Source: Bacteroidota bacterium (GTDB lineage: Bacteria > Bacteroidota > Bacteroidia > B-17B0 > Aurantibacillaceae). Taken from it: a stretch of DNA of 64,000 bases. This document shows positions 49,746-59,638 of this stretch, piece by piece. The DNA lies in the NCBI GenBank assembly GCA_016708845.1, contig JADJFB010000005.1, forward strand, positions 167,490 through 231,489, written 5' to 3'. The notes under the pieces were generated by a model. It ran no database searches, was not told where the DNA came from, and saw only the letters and a list, made by a program, of their open reading frames with translations. The position numbers and the translations under genes were made by a program. How positions within the stretch are numbered: the first letter of the stretch is position 1; every line of letters starts with the position of its first letter.

Positions 49746-49792
49746 ACACCTGTCAGGTTTTTAGTAAACTTATATAAAAACCTGACAGGTGT
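49746..49792. terminator. Perfect 18-bp inverted repeat, probable terminator/REP element
   Basis: ACACCTGTCAGGTTTTTA (49746-49763) is exactly complementary to 49775-49792 with an 11-base centre. It lies 12 bases after the SDR stop codon. A-rich and T-rich flanks allow termination in both directions. The perfect arms and the CCTGTCAGG core suggest a dispersed palindrome family. Confidence 0.7.
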
Positions 49793-49863
49793 AAATTGTC
49801 AAAACAATCAACTTTCAATAGTTAATTCTTTTCTAGTAAATTAACAGGTTTTATCGCCTCTAA

Positions 49864-49898
49864 TTTGCCAATTTCTCAACTTTTTAATATTATATTTG
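49864..49898 (+). promoter_or_regulatory. Bacteroidota-type promoter for the nucleotidyltransferase operon
   Basis: TTTG (49864-49867) and TATATTTG (49891-49898) are 23 bases apart, at the upper end of the allowed spacing. The ATG of the next gene lies 31 bases downstream. It would drive the run of genes to 55441. Confidence 0.5.
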
Positions 49899-49929
49899 TT
49901 TCTATTTATTACCTGATTATAACGAAATT

Positions 49930-50940
49930 ATGAAGATTATTATACCAATGGCCGGCAAAGGCAAACGCATGCGTCCACATACGCTAACTGTTCCAAAACC
50001 TTTAATTAACATTGCTGGTAAACCCATAGTACAAAGACTTGTAGAAGATATTACTAAAGTTTGTGGCGAAAAAGTAGATGAAATTGCTTTTATCATAGGT
50101 TCTGACTTCGGAAAAGAAGTAGAAGAAAACTTAATTAAGATAGCCGAATCGCAAGGTGCAAAAGGCACTATTTGCTACCAAGAGAAAGCATTAGGAACTG
50201 CTCACGCTATTATGTGTGCCAAAGATAGCATTACTGGTAAAACCGTAGTAGCTTTTGCTGATACCTTGTTTAAAGCGGATTTTGTAATGGATACCAATCA
50301 AGAAGGTGTGATTTGGGTGCAAGGTATTGAAGATCCTCGCCAATTTGGTGTTGTGAAATTAAATGAGGCTGGCGTCATTACAGATTTTGTTGAGAAACCA
50401 GAAACATTTGTGAGCAATTTAGCAATTATTGGTATTTACTATTTTAAAGATGGTGATAATCTAAAAAAAGAATTACAATATTTATTAGATAATAACATTA
50501 CCGAAAAAGGAGAATTTCAATTAACCAATGCTTTAGAAAACATGAAGCAAAAGGAATTGCCTTTACACCTGGTAAAGTAACTGAGTGGTTAGATTGCGGA
50601 AACAAAGACGCAACCGTTTATACCAACCAACGCGTTTTAGAATTTGAAAAAGGAAAACCTAACTTAAAAGGAAAAAATATCCGTTACCGAAAACAGTACT
50701 ATTATTGAGCCTTGCTTTATTGGCGACAATGTTGTGATTACAAATTCAATTGTTGGGCCACATGTATCTATTGGTGCGGGTAGCAAAGTAAGTGATGCAG
50801 TTTTGAAAAATAGTATCATCCAAGCTAACACAAAATTAAGTCATACAATAATTGCAAATAGTATGATTGGCGAAGGCGCTGAAGTAAAAGGAAAAGCCTT
50901 AGACATCAGTATGAGTGATTACACAACACTTTCTCTGTAA
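49930..50940 (+). CDS. Sugar nucleotidyltransferase with hexapeptide tail, frameshifted
   Basis: The N-terminal part starts MKIIIPMAGKGKRMRPHTLT, a nucleotidyltransferase signature. It contains the metal-site AFADTLF, VEKPETF, and later (in another frame) VTEWLDCGN. After a second shift it ends in a left-handed beta-helix (NSTIIEPCFIGDNVVITNS, then GPHVSIGAGSKVSDAVLKNS). Breaks lie near 50560 and 50690. The corrected length is about 336 residues. It belongs with glucose-1-phosphate thymidylyl- or mannose-1-phosphate guanylyl-type enzymes; the sugar is uncertain. It begins the envelope operon. Confidence 0.85.
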
Positions 50941-50956
50941 ATCAAAACCAATAGTA

Positions 50957-52713
50957 TTGAAATTTAAAATCAATATAATTTTTAGTGCTTTAATTTTGCC
51001 ATTATTGGTAATCTTTGCGCTTTCTTGTAAATCAAAAAAAGGAGCCTCAACTTCTTCTAAAGAAGCAAGCAACACCTCCACAAAAGGTGTCTCTGAAGAA
51101 AATCAAACTAAATTCGCTTTTTATTTTATCGATGGTTGCAAAGAGCGAATGAAAGGGAATATTGAATTAGCCGAAAACGCATTTAAAGAATGTTTAAAAA
51201 TAGATCCATCTTCTGCAGCCGTAAAATACGAATTAGGTAACATTTACCGATTTAATGGATTATATGACAATGCTTTGAAATACGGCAAAGAGTGCGCCAA
51301 TGCAGATCCTAAAAACGAATGGTATCAATTATTGTATATCGACTGTTTACATAATAAACGTCAGTTTGCACAAGCAGCAGACGTATATACTCGATTAATT
51401 AAAAATTACCCTAACCGCTCAGAGTTCTACGAAGGCTTAGCTGCCGAATATATGTATGGAGGTAACTACGAAAAATCGTTTAAAACATTTGACGACATAG
51501 AAAAGAAATTCGGGCAAAACGAAGCCTTTACGCTCAATAAAATAAAATTATTAAAACAATTAAAAAAAACAGCCGAAGTTGAAGCTGAATTCAAAAAATT
51601 GATTGCCGCAAACCCAAGTGAAATTAGATATTACACGTATCTGTCAGAATTTTATCAGGAAACTAATCAAAATGAAAAAGCCATGGGTAATTATCAAGCG
51701 GCTTTAAAATTAGATTCGAAAAATCCTATTATACATCTAGCATTAGCAGATTATTATAAATCGTTGAACGATAATGCTAATATGTTTAAAGAACTTCAAA
51801 TTGCATTTGAAAGTTCCGATTTAGAAGTTGAAACTAAATTAAAAATTTTAGCGTCGTATTATGAACTATCTGAATTGAATGCAGAGTATAAAAAACAAGC
51901 GGATGAGTTGTGTGATATTGCCTTAAGAGTAAACTCAAACTCTGCTGAAGTTCATAGCATCAAAGCCGATTTTTTATTGAAAGATAAAAAAGTAAAAGAA
52001 GCACGTGACGAATACGAACTAGCTATCCTATTAGATAAGAGTAGCTATAACATCTGGACTCAATTAATGGGAACGGAAGCAGAATTAGGAGAATATAAAT
52101 CATTAGAAGCTCATAGTTTTGAAGCCATGGAATTATTTCCTAATCAACCATTGCCATATTTTTTTAATGGTATTTCAAACACAACCTTAAAAACTATACA
52201 AAAGCAATCGAATCATTTACTGATGGATTAGAATTTGTATACAACAATAATTTGTTATTAATCGACTTTTACTCGAGCTTAGGAGAAGCCTATAACTCTA
52301 ATAAGCAATACGAAAAATCAGATAAGGCTTTTGATGATGCTTTAAAAATAGATCCAGATAATGCTTCTATCTTAAACAACTACGCTTACTATTTGTCACT
52401 AAGAAAAGAAAAATTAGAGAAAGCTGAAAAATTTTCGAGAAGAAGCAATGAATTATCTCCAAATAATCGTTCTTATTTAGATACTTATGGCTGGATTTTG
52501 TATCAGCAAGGTAAATATAAAGAAGCCGAAATTTGGTTGGCGCGTGCCGTGAAAATTGGAAGTAAAAGTGCTATTGCCGAGCATTATGGGGATGTATTAT
52601 ACAAATTAGATAGAAAAGAAGAGGCGCTAAAATATTGGATGGAGGCTAAAGAAGCTGGCGCTGGTTCTGAATTCTTGGATAAAAAAATTGCAGAAAAAAA
52701 ATTAAATGATTAA
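50957..52713 (+). CDS. TPR-repeat lipoprotein, one frameshift
   Basis: The start is probably TTG 50957, giving a signal sequence with lipobox FALSC. At least ten TPR-like helical pairs follow (for example MKGNIELAENAFKECLKIDP, EKAMGNYQAALKLDSKNPI). The frame changes near 52190 and continues with FYSSLGEAYNSNKQYEKSDK to IAEKKLND. The corrected product is about 585 residues. It is expected on the periplasmic face of the outer membrane or beyond as a protein-interaction scaffold. It overlaps the next gene by 8 bases. Confidence 0.82.
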
Positions 52714-53593
52714 AAGGAACCATATTTCTATTTTTTATCTGTGTCTTATTGGTGCGTTGCTCGTTATGTTATCGTGTAAATCAAAAAAACATGTTCAACA
52801 GGCAGCCATTCAAAATCAAACAGAAGATACCACAGGCAGATGTAGATTACAGTTTAAAAGTGCTAAATCATTATCAAAACACATTAAGGAAAACGAGCTT
52901 CAGTACAATTGGCTTTATGCTAAAGCAGATGTGCAAACCTTAATAGATGGCGAAGATCATAATTTGGATGTAAGAATAAGAGCCCGAAAAGACAGTGCCA
53001 TTTGGATATCCATACAAGCAGTAGGATTAATAGATATTGCAAAACTATTAATTACTCGCGATTCGGTTAAAATGGTGGTATATGTTAAAAAACAATATTT
53101 TAAAGGCGATTTCAACTACATCAATCAATTATTAAATGCCGATTTAGATTTTGACCTTATACAAGCCGCTTTAATTGGAAATAGTGCTGATTTTGATGAT
53201 GATGATTCTAAAATGAAGCCCGTGATTGATAGAGAAAACTGTCAATATTTGTTAAGCACCGTTCGAAAACGTAAGCTACGCCGTATAAACAGTGGTCAAG
53301 ATTCATTAAAACGCTCTTTACAAATCATGAGATTAAATCCTGATAACTTTAAAATCATTAATAATGATTTTGAAGATGTGTCAACAAACAGAAGTTTTCA
53401 TGCGAAATACGAGAAATTTCTAGCGTCCGACTCTGTTTTTGCACCACACAATGTTAATATTGAGATAAAGGCAGAGAAGAAAATAGACCTTAAAATTAAC
53501 TATGTTCGCATAGAGATAAATCAGCCACAAAAATTAACGCTGAACATACCAAAAAGCTATGAACCAATACCTATTAAAAAAGAACAACACTAG
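52706..53593 (+). CDS. DUF4292 lipoprotein
   Basis: A 295-residue lipoprotein: the hydrophobic N-terminus ends VMLSCKSKK. The mature part is beta-rich (NWLYAKADVQTLIDGEDHNLDVRIRARKD, AIWISIQAVGLIDIAKLLITRD), which matches DUF4292, a Bacteroidota family with a LolA/LolB-like pattern. It overlaps the TPR gene upstream by 8 bases and the EnvC-like gene downstream by 35 bases, so it is tightly coupled. A role in lipoprotein handling is an inference from the fold. Confidence 0.8.
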   Translation: MIKRNHISIFYLCLIGALLVMLSCKSKKHVQQAAIQNQTEDTTGRCRLQFKSAKSLSKHIKENELQYNWLYAKADVQTLIDGEDHNLDVRIRARKDSAIWISIQAVGLIDIAKLLITRDSVKMVVYVKKQYFKGDFNYINQLLNADLDFDLIQAALIGNSADFDDDDSKMKPVIDRENCQYLLSTVRKRKLRRINSGQDSLKRSLQIMRLNPDNFKIINNDFEDVSTNRSFHAKYEKFLASDSVFAPHNVNIEIKAEKKIDLKINYVRIEINQPQKLTLNIPKSYEPIPIKKEQH

Positions 53594-54902
53594 CATTATT
53601 TTATGCTTACTATTCTTTTTTACTAGCATCTCATTTCATACGTTTTCGCAAACAAAAGGGCAACCATCTCAAAAAGATTTACTCAGCAAAAAAAATAAGT
53701 TGAATGATGATATCAAACAACTTAACTCTCAATTAAGCCAAACCAAGGCTAGTAAAAAATCTCAAATTAATACCATTGTGGTTATTAATACAAAAATTAA
53801 AGTGCGCGAAGAATTAATCAGCACCATTAATAGTGAGTTGTCACAAATTAATTCTCGAATTAAAAAAAATGTAACAGAGATCAATGCCTTAAAAGCAAGT
53901 TTAGATAAATTAAAAAGCGAATACGCCAAAATGATTTATTTTGCTCAACGCAATCAAGACTCATACACGAAAATTATGTTTTTATTTTCGTCGGGCGATT
54001 TTAATCAAGCATACATGCGTATTAAATACTTTCAGCAATACGCTACATTTCGTAAAAAACAAGCTGATGAAATTGTTGCTACGCAATTAGTGTTGGGCAC
54101 AAAATTAAAAGAACTAGAAGGGCAACGACACGAAAAAAATGTATTACTAGGAAATGAGAAAGAAGAAAAAACACAATTAGATGGTGAGAAGCAGCAACAA
54201 GAAATTGTGTTAAGTGAATTACAACAACAAGAAAAAGAATTAAAAGAAGAATTAGAAAAGAAAAAACGTGATGCCGAAAATTTACAAATTGCCATTAAAC
54301 GTTTAATTGAAGCAGAGATAAAACGTAAGTTAGAAGAATCGGCTAAAATTGCTGCAGCTAAAGCAGCCAAAGCAGAAAAAATTGCTGAGAAAAATAAAAC
54401 AAAAACCAAGACAAAAACTAAAACAGAAACTAAAACACCAGAAGTAAAAGCAACAGCTCCTGAGTTAACAGAGGAAGCGGAAGCTCTTGGCGCAGACTTT
54501 TCGAGCAGTAGAGGTAAATTACCTTGGCCTGTAACAAAAGGCGTTATTTGCCAACCTTATGGCGAGTATGAACATCCTGCAATCAAAGGATTTATGATGA
54601 ATAACAATGGTGTAGAGATTTGTGCGAATAAAGGCTCACAAGCGCGTGCTGTTTTTGAAGGTGAAGTCACTAGTATTGCTATCTCTCCAACTGGCGGAAA
54701 ATTAATTATCATTCGTCACGGTGAGTACTTAAGTGTTTACAGTAATATTGGCGATGTATTTGTTAAACAAGGCGATAAAGTAGCCATTAAACAGGCAATT
54801 GGAAGTATAATGGATGAAGACGGCAAAACGAGCATGAACCTTCAAATTTGGAAGGGACAAAAAACTATGGACCCTAGTGGCTGGTTATTTAACGCGAGGT
54901 AG
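53559..54902 (+). CDS. EnvC-like murein hydrolase activator (degenerate M23/LytM)
   Basis: A 447-residue protein: signal peptide (ending HTFSQ), a long coiled coil (about residues 38-290), a Thr/Lys-rich linker, and a C-terminal LytM domain. The zinc ligands expected of an active M23 peptidase are missing: the first motif reads GVEICANKG without His or Asp, and the end reads LQIWKG in place of HFEIR-type. It should therefore bind and activate an amidase, as EnvC does, rather than cut. It has the EnvC layout. It overlaps the DUF4292 gene. Confidence 0.85.
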   Translation: MNQYLLKKNNTSIILCLLFFFTSISFHTFSQTKGQPSQKDLLSKKNKLNDDIKQLNSQLSQTKASKKSQINTIVVINTKIKVREELISTINSELSQINSRIKKNVTEINALKASLDKLKSEYAKMIYFAQRNQDSYTKIMFLFSSGDFNQAYMRIKYFQQYATFRKKQADEIVATQLVLGTKLKELEGQRHEKNVLLGNEKEEKTQLDGEKQQQEIVLSELQQQEKELKEELEKKKRDAENLQIAIKRLIEAEIKRKLEESAKIAAAKAAKAEKIAEKNKTKTKTKTKTETKTPEVKATAPELTEEAEALGADFSSSRGKLPWPVTKGVICQPYGEYEHPAIKGFMMNNNGVEICANKGSQARAVFEGEVTSIAISPTGGKLIIIRHGEYLSVYSNIGDVFVKQGDKVAIKQAIGSIMDEDGKTSMNLQIWKGQKTMDPSGWLFNAR

Positions 54903-54916
54903 TTTTTTCTAGGAAA

Positions 54917-55441
54917 ATGAAAAAAATAATTTTCAGTGCGCTCATCTATCTTGTGTTAGTTTGCATACTAAGATTTATTGTCATTCCCGAAAAATATATT
55001 TACGGTCACCAACACGATTATAGAATTTTAGAATTTTTATTAGTTACTGTTGCTATTCCTGCAAGTGTGGGGTTATTTTATATCGCAAAAACGGCAAACA
55101 AAGATAAAGCACTTGCCATCGTAATTTTATTTATTGCATTTGGTTTTATTGGTCTATTACTTAGCACGTTTATTGAAAAAAGTATAGTGTCATACCAAAT
55201 CCATGACCATGGTAAAACCATTAGCGGAAAAGTAGATTATACATATTTAACAAGATCCGGTTCACGTTCTTCTGGTAGATTACAATATAATTTTATTGTA
55301 GTATTTGACGTCAATAGCAACAGCTATTATTCTATACCAGGATTTACAGACGAAGAAAAATATAAAATAGGCGACACGATACTTGTTAAGTACTTGGAAA
55401 GAAACCCCTTTTTAAATAAGATTTATTATCAAGAAGAATAA
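54917..55441 (+). CDS. Membrane protein of unknown function (DUF3592-like)
   Basis: A 174-residue protein with three N-terminal helices (residues 4-22, 38-56 and 65-86) and a soluble C-terminal part rich in beta strands: KTISGKVDYTYLTRSGSRS, SIPGFTDEEKYKIGDTILVKYLERNP. The end resembles DUF3592-type domains. It lies 14 bases after the EnvC-like gene and is probably the last gene of the operon. Function is unknown. Confidence 0.68.
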   Translation: MKKIIFSALIYLVLVCILRFIVIPEKYIYGHQHDYRILEFLLVTVAIPASVGLFYIAKTANKDKALAIVILFIAFGFIGLLLSTFIEKSIVSYQIHDHGKTISGKVDYTYLTRSGSRSSGRLQYNFIVVFDVNSNSYYSIPGFTDEEKYKIGDTILVKYLERNPFLNKIYYQEE

Positions 55442-55882
55442 TAGGTAGCTGGCATCCTTTGTTTATCATCAACATTTCAAAAATCAACAACCTGCCTGAA
55501 AGCATTCTCCATAAAGCAGCTTTGTTATATAATAAATACAATTACTTACATATTTATTGGTATTAGGTTTAAACAGCCTTTTAATAAACTGAGCAATGGT
55601 TATTTATACCTATATTTAACTAATACAAATTATTAGTGCATTACTATCAAACATTGCATGATAGTAAACACATACAAATGCGCTGACAATCCTAAAATAC
55701 AATCGAGTCAATAGATTTCAATAACTCTATTTCTCATCAAGTAAAAAAACCATTCTTTTATTGCAACTCAGCAATTAATAAGCTAACACTTATTACCTAC
55801 TCATCTGCGCTTTAACGAATTAAAACAACATAAAAACGATAAGCACACAACTGAAACTGTGTGATATAATTAAAAAACATTC
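55442..55882. other. 441-bp intergenic region, no gene seen
   Basis: Strongly AT-rich on both strands with no open frame of convincing length. It holds one notable feature: a perfect 9-bp inverted repeat TTACTATCA/TGATAGTAA (55641-55649 and 55659-55667) with a 9-base centre and no following T run. No rRNA, tRNA or transposon end was recognised. Confidence 0.6.
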
Positions 55883-58228
55883 ATGAAATTATTTGATACC
55901 AAACTTAAAAAAACAATCCTCACCATTATCATAACAATTACCATTGTGGTTACACTTGTTATCGTATTTATTTCTCCCATTGCTAAATACCTTGTAGAGA
56001 AATATGATATAAAATATACAGGCAGAGAAATTAGTATGGATTACGCGTACGTAAACCCATTTACAGGTTATATTTTTATGAAAAACATAAACATCAAAGA
56101 ACTTAAAAGCGACAGTGTTTTTATATTTTCAAAAGGAATCAGTGCTCAATTTAATATGTTTAAGCTATTTAATAAAACTTATGAAATAAGCCATATCACA
56201 CTAAATCAACCCATCTTCGTTATTAGTCAAACTAATAAAAACCTAAATTTTGATGATATAATTAAAAAGTTTACTCCAAAGAAAACTTCCGTTAAAAAAA
56301 CGCCCCTTCATTTTAATATGCTTAATATGAAAATAAATGACGGCATTATTTACTATCGAGAAAATACTTTTCCAATTAATTTATCTGTTGTAAAAGTAAA
56401 TATCGAAAGCAAAGGTTTAAAATGGGATATGGATACACTTAATGCAAAAGTATCTTTACTATCAGGCAATGGACCTGGTGGCATTGACGGGAACATTACT
56501 ATCAATCTTAAAAATTTAAACTACAAACTAGATGCTGTCATTAACAAATTACAACTCCAATTTTTAGAACAGTACTTTAAAAAAATGTCGAATTACGGTA
56601 GTTTTGAAGCTGTACTAGACGCCAATATTAAAACTACTGGAAATTTTAAAGATGCGCAAAACCTAAATGCTAAAGGAATAGTAACGCTTCATAATTTTCA
56701 TTTTGGAGAAACGGCATCTAATGATTTTGCATCCTTCGATAAATTTATTTTACAAGTAAAAGATTTAAATCCTAAAAATAAAACATACTTACTCGATTCT
56801 ATATCGCTTAGTAAGCCTTATTTTAAATTTGAGAGGTATGATTATTTAGATAATGTGCAAATGATGTTCGGCAAAAAAGGCACCGTAGTAGCTGGTGCTG
56901 CGAATAATGCACAAGAGTTTAACTTAATTTTAGAAATTGGTAATTATATCAAAGCTTTAGCAAAAAACTTTTTTAAGAGTAATTATAAAATCAATCGTTT
57001 AGCCATTTACAAAGGCGATTTTACTTACAATGATTATACCTTAAACGAAAAATTTTCAATTAGTGCCTCGCCAATTGATATCATAGCAGATTCTATTGAT
57101 AAAAACAACAGTCGAGTAAAACTATTTTTTAATGCTGGATTAAAGCCTTTTGGTAATGCTAACGTTAATTTAAGTATCAATCCAAAAGATAGTTCTGATT
57201 TTGATTTGAATTATAACATCACCAAATTACCTATTAGTTTATTTAATCCTTATTTAATTAAATACACGTCCTTTCCATTAGACAGAGGCTCCATTGAATT
57301 AAAAGGCACTTGGCATGTTAAAAACGGTATTATTAATAGCAACAATCACTTACTAGTAATTGACCCAAGAGTAAACAAGCGCATCAAAAACAAAAACATC
57401 AAATGGATTCCATTAAGGTTAATTATGTTTTTTGTTCGAGAAAGAGGAAACATTATTGATTACGAAATACCCATTACAGGCAATTTAAATAAACCAAATT
57501 TTGTTTACAGAGATGTAATTTTTGATGCCTTAGAAAATATTTTTGTCAAACCAGCTACAACATCCTATAGAACGCAAGTTAAAAATACAGAATACGAGAT
57601 AGAAAAATCAATGTCATTAAAATGGGATATGCGTAAAAGCAATTTATCATCTAGTCAAGAACATTTTTTAGAGGATATGGCTGATTTACTAAAAGAAGAT
57701 CCAAATTTATCGATATCCATCGACCCAATGCCCTACACGGAAAAGGAAAAAGAATACATCCTATTTTTTGAAGCTAAAAAACAGTATTATTTAGCAAGCC
57801 AAAACCGCACAGCTAAATCGCTTTGCGAGGATGATACCATAAGTATAGATAAAATGTCGAACAAAGATTCACTTTTTGTAAAGTACTTAAATACTAAACT
57901 TGATAAAAAATTAGCATTTACGGTGCAAGACAAATGTTTAAACTTATTAGGAAACGATTTCGTTAATAAAAAATTAAACGAGCTCAATGCTTCTAGAAAA
58001 GACTTAGTTAAATCATTTTTTACAGACATTGAAGGAAAAAATAGAGTGAAAATTAATTCTATAAAAAATAATATTCCCTTTAATGGCTTCTCCTATTTTA
58101 AAATAGACTATAAAGGTGAGATTCCAAAATCATTAGAAAAAGCCTATGAACGGATAAATGAACTAAACAATGAGCCGCCACGAAACAAATTTAAAAAAGT
58201 ACGTGATAAAAATAAACAGCTGAATTAG
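55883..58228 (+). CDS. AsmA/DUF748-like envelope protein
   Basis: A 781-residue protein with one N-terminal transmembrane helix (residues 11-35) and a very long periplasmic part. The opening after the helix (VEKYDIKYTGREISMDYAYVNPFTGYIFMKNI) and repeated amphipathic beta segments fit the AsmA-like/DUF748 group, related to bridge-like lipid-transport proteins. A late domain (EHFLEDMADLLKEDPNLSISIDPMP) is OmpA-like in pattern and may bind peptidoglycan. It stands alone. Envelope lipid or outer-membrane homeostasis is the likely field. Confidence 0.78.
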   Translation: MKLFDTKLKKTILTIIITITIVVTLVIVFISPIAKYLVEKYDIKYTGREISMDYAYVNPFTGYIFMKNINIKELKSDSVFIFSKGISAQFNMFKLFNKTYEISHITLNQPIFVISQTNKNLNFDDIIKKFTPKKTSVKKTPLHFNMLNMKINDGIIYYRENTFPINLSVVKVNIESKGLKWDMDTLNAKVSLLSGNGPGGIDGNITINLKNLNYKLDAVINKLQLQFLEQYFKKMSNYGSFEAVLDANIKTTGNFKDAQNLNAKGIVTLHNFHFGETASNDFASFDKFILQVKDLNPKNKTYLLDSISLSKPYFKFERYDYLDNVQMMFGKKGTVVAGAANNAQEFNLILEIGNYIKALAKNFFKSNYKINRLAIYKGDFTYNDYTLNEKFSISASPIDIIADSIDKNNSRVKLFFNAGLKPFGNANVNLSINPKDSSDFDLNYNITKLPISLFNPYLIKYTSFPLDRGSIELKGTWHVKNGIINSNNHLLVIDPRVNKRIKNKNIKWIPLRLIMFFVRERGNIIDYEIPITGNLNKPNFVYRDVIFDALENIFVKPATTSYRTQVKNTEYEIEKSMSLKWDMRKSNLSSSQEHFLEDMADLLKEDPNLSISIDPMPYTEKEKEYILFFEAKKQYYLASQNRTAKSLCEDDTISIDKMSNKDSLFVKYLNTKLDKKLAFTVQDKCLNLLGNDFVNKKLNELNASRKDLVKSFFTDIEGKNRVKINSIKNNIPFNGFSYFKIDYKGEIPKSLEKAYERINELNNEPPRNKFKKVRDKNKQLN

Positions 58229-58304
58229 GGATATTTGTCTTTTTAAAATGTAAGCGTTTGCTGTTTCACACTAGATTTTTTCTTTTTAATTTATTATATT
58301 TGAT

Positions 58305-58312
58305 AAACTAGT
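58305..58312 (+). promoter_or_regulatory. Promoter -7 element of the first cargo paralogue
   Basis: TATATTTG matches TAnnTTTG. The same element with similar flanks (TTTAnTATATTTGAT) precedes the paralogue at 61503-61510. The leader downstream contains two short inverted repeats: ATATCTTG/CAAGATAT (58332-58339 and 58349-58356) and CTTATAA/TTATAAG just after it. No good TTG is seen at normal spacing. Confidence 0.45.
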
Positions 58313-58386
58313 AAAATTATAAACCCTAAGCATATCTTGCAAAAACAACAAGATATACTTATAAAAGTTAAGCTTATAAGGTAGTT

Positions 58387-59355
58387 ATGCCTAATGCTAT
58401 GACAAATATGATAAAGAACAAATACGTAATACTGATATTGACAATTTTGACAACGCTTGCAAAAGGACAAAATTTAGTCCCTAATCCAAGTTTTGAAGAT
58501 TCAGTTCATTGTCCTCATACATCAACTTTAATTAACTATGCAACAGGTTGGTTCACTTTGTCAGGAAATCCTGATTATTTTAATCCTTGTGACATTGGGC
58601 AGTTAGGCGTCCCGTCAAATTTTGCAGGCTATCAAAATGCGTTTGATGGTCAATCTTATGCTGGTGCCATGATGCAAACTCGACCACAGGCAGCAAATAT
58701 GAGAGAACATTTTGGGATCCAATTAACTCAATTATTAACTATTGGACAAAAATATAATATTTCATTCAATGTTTCTTTAGCGGACGACTTTACTAAAAGT
58801 TGTTGGTGTAATAAAATAGGAGCAAAATTTACAACTTTTTATGCTTTTGGTGGCTGGACAAATCCTTCTTTAGTAAATAATTTTTCACATATACATACTG
58901 ACTCACTTTTAAAAGATGACATAAATTGGGTAACAATAAGTGGTTCATTTGTAGCTGATTCTTCTTATAAGTATATTGTTCTTGGAAATTTTTATGATGA
59001 TGCTCATACAGATACTTTAAACTGTTGGAACAAAAATGTAACATATGTGTATTTTGATATGATATCTGTAACACCTGATTTAAGTACTGGTATAAATAAT
59101 TACAGTAATAGCAACAATATAAAAGTTTATCCAAACCCAATAAATGATTATGCTACTTTAAATTTCAGTAATTTAAATAAGAAAATACATGCACTAATTA
59201 TCTATGACATATTTGGCAAAGTAATTCGGACAATAAATAATATTACATCAGAAAAAGTTATCATTGAAAAAGACACATTAGTAAATGGCTTGTATTACTA
59301 TGTTTTGAAATCAGATAACGAAGTAATCTCTAATGGTACATTAATGATAGAATAA
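58387..59355 (+). CDS. Secreted NPSFED-type protein with T9SS sorting domain
   Basis: A 322-residue protein; the start may be ATG 58387, 58399 or 58408 (MIKNKYVILILTILTT gives the cleanest signal peptide). The mature part begins LVPNPSFEDSVHCP, the start of a carbohydrate-binding-like jelly-roll domain common in Bacteroidota secreted proteins. It contains FAGYQNAFDGQSYAGAMM. The C-terminus (IKVYPNPINDYATLNF ... NGTLMIE) is a T9SS sorting domain. A paralogue lies at 61530-62490. A surface role is likely; the ligand is unknown. Confidence 0.85.
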   Translation: MPNAMTNMIKNKYVILILTILTTLAKGQNLVPNPSFEDSVHCPHTSTLINYATGWFTLSGNPDYFNPCDIGQLGVPSNFAGYQNAFDGQSYAGAMMQTRPQAANMREHFGIQLTQLLTIGQKYNISFNVSLADDFTKSCWCNKIGAKFTTFYAFGGWTNPSLVNNFSHIHTDSLLKDDINWVTISGSFVADSSYKYIVLGNFYDDAHTDTLNCWNKNVTYVYFDMISVTPDLSTGINNYSNSNNIKVYPNPINDYATLNFSNLNKKIHALIIYDIFGKVIRTINNITSEKVIIEKDTLVNGLYYYVLKSDNEVISNGTLMIE

Positions 59356-59363
59356 ATCACTAG

Positions 59364-59538
59364 GGCATAACCCAACCTAAATCCCATTTGGGCATTCGGC
59401 TTCTGCTTTTGCAAAAGCGGTAGACAATTAGTTAATTTTTGCTTTGCAAAAGTCCATTAAACATTTATCTTTATTTAAACATTTCGGTAGACAAAGTTTC
59501 AAACTCTAAATGGGAATTTAGCTTGCAACCGTTATACC
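59364..59538. repeat. Large imperfect inverted-repeat element between cargo genes
   Basis: Ends GGCATAAC (59364-59371) and GTTATACC (59531-59538) are nearly complementary. Inner arms CTAAATCCCATTT (59377-59389) and AAATGGGAATTTAG (59508-59521) pair with one bulge. Inside are a perfect 14-bp palindrome GCTTTTGCAAAAGC (59405-59418) and a direct repeat CGGTAGACAA (59418-59427 and 59485-59494). It has no coding content. It could be a MITE, a REP unit or an attC-like folded site. Confidence 0.55.
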
Positions 59539-59638
59539 TAATGCGCCCAACGGTCAAATAATGATTTGACAAAAATATCCACCTTTTTAACATTCATTCT
59601 ATGACAAAATAGCTATATTAGACAAGCAAAATTCACAA

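Noticed and set aside
55442..55882. A small RNA gene in the empty region
   Set aside because: No promoter-terminator pair and no extended conserved structure could be recognised; only one short inverted repeat is present.
59364..59538. Calling a full integron array
   Set aside because: No integrase gene and only one clear element in the window; the core triplets do not match the complete attC consensus.
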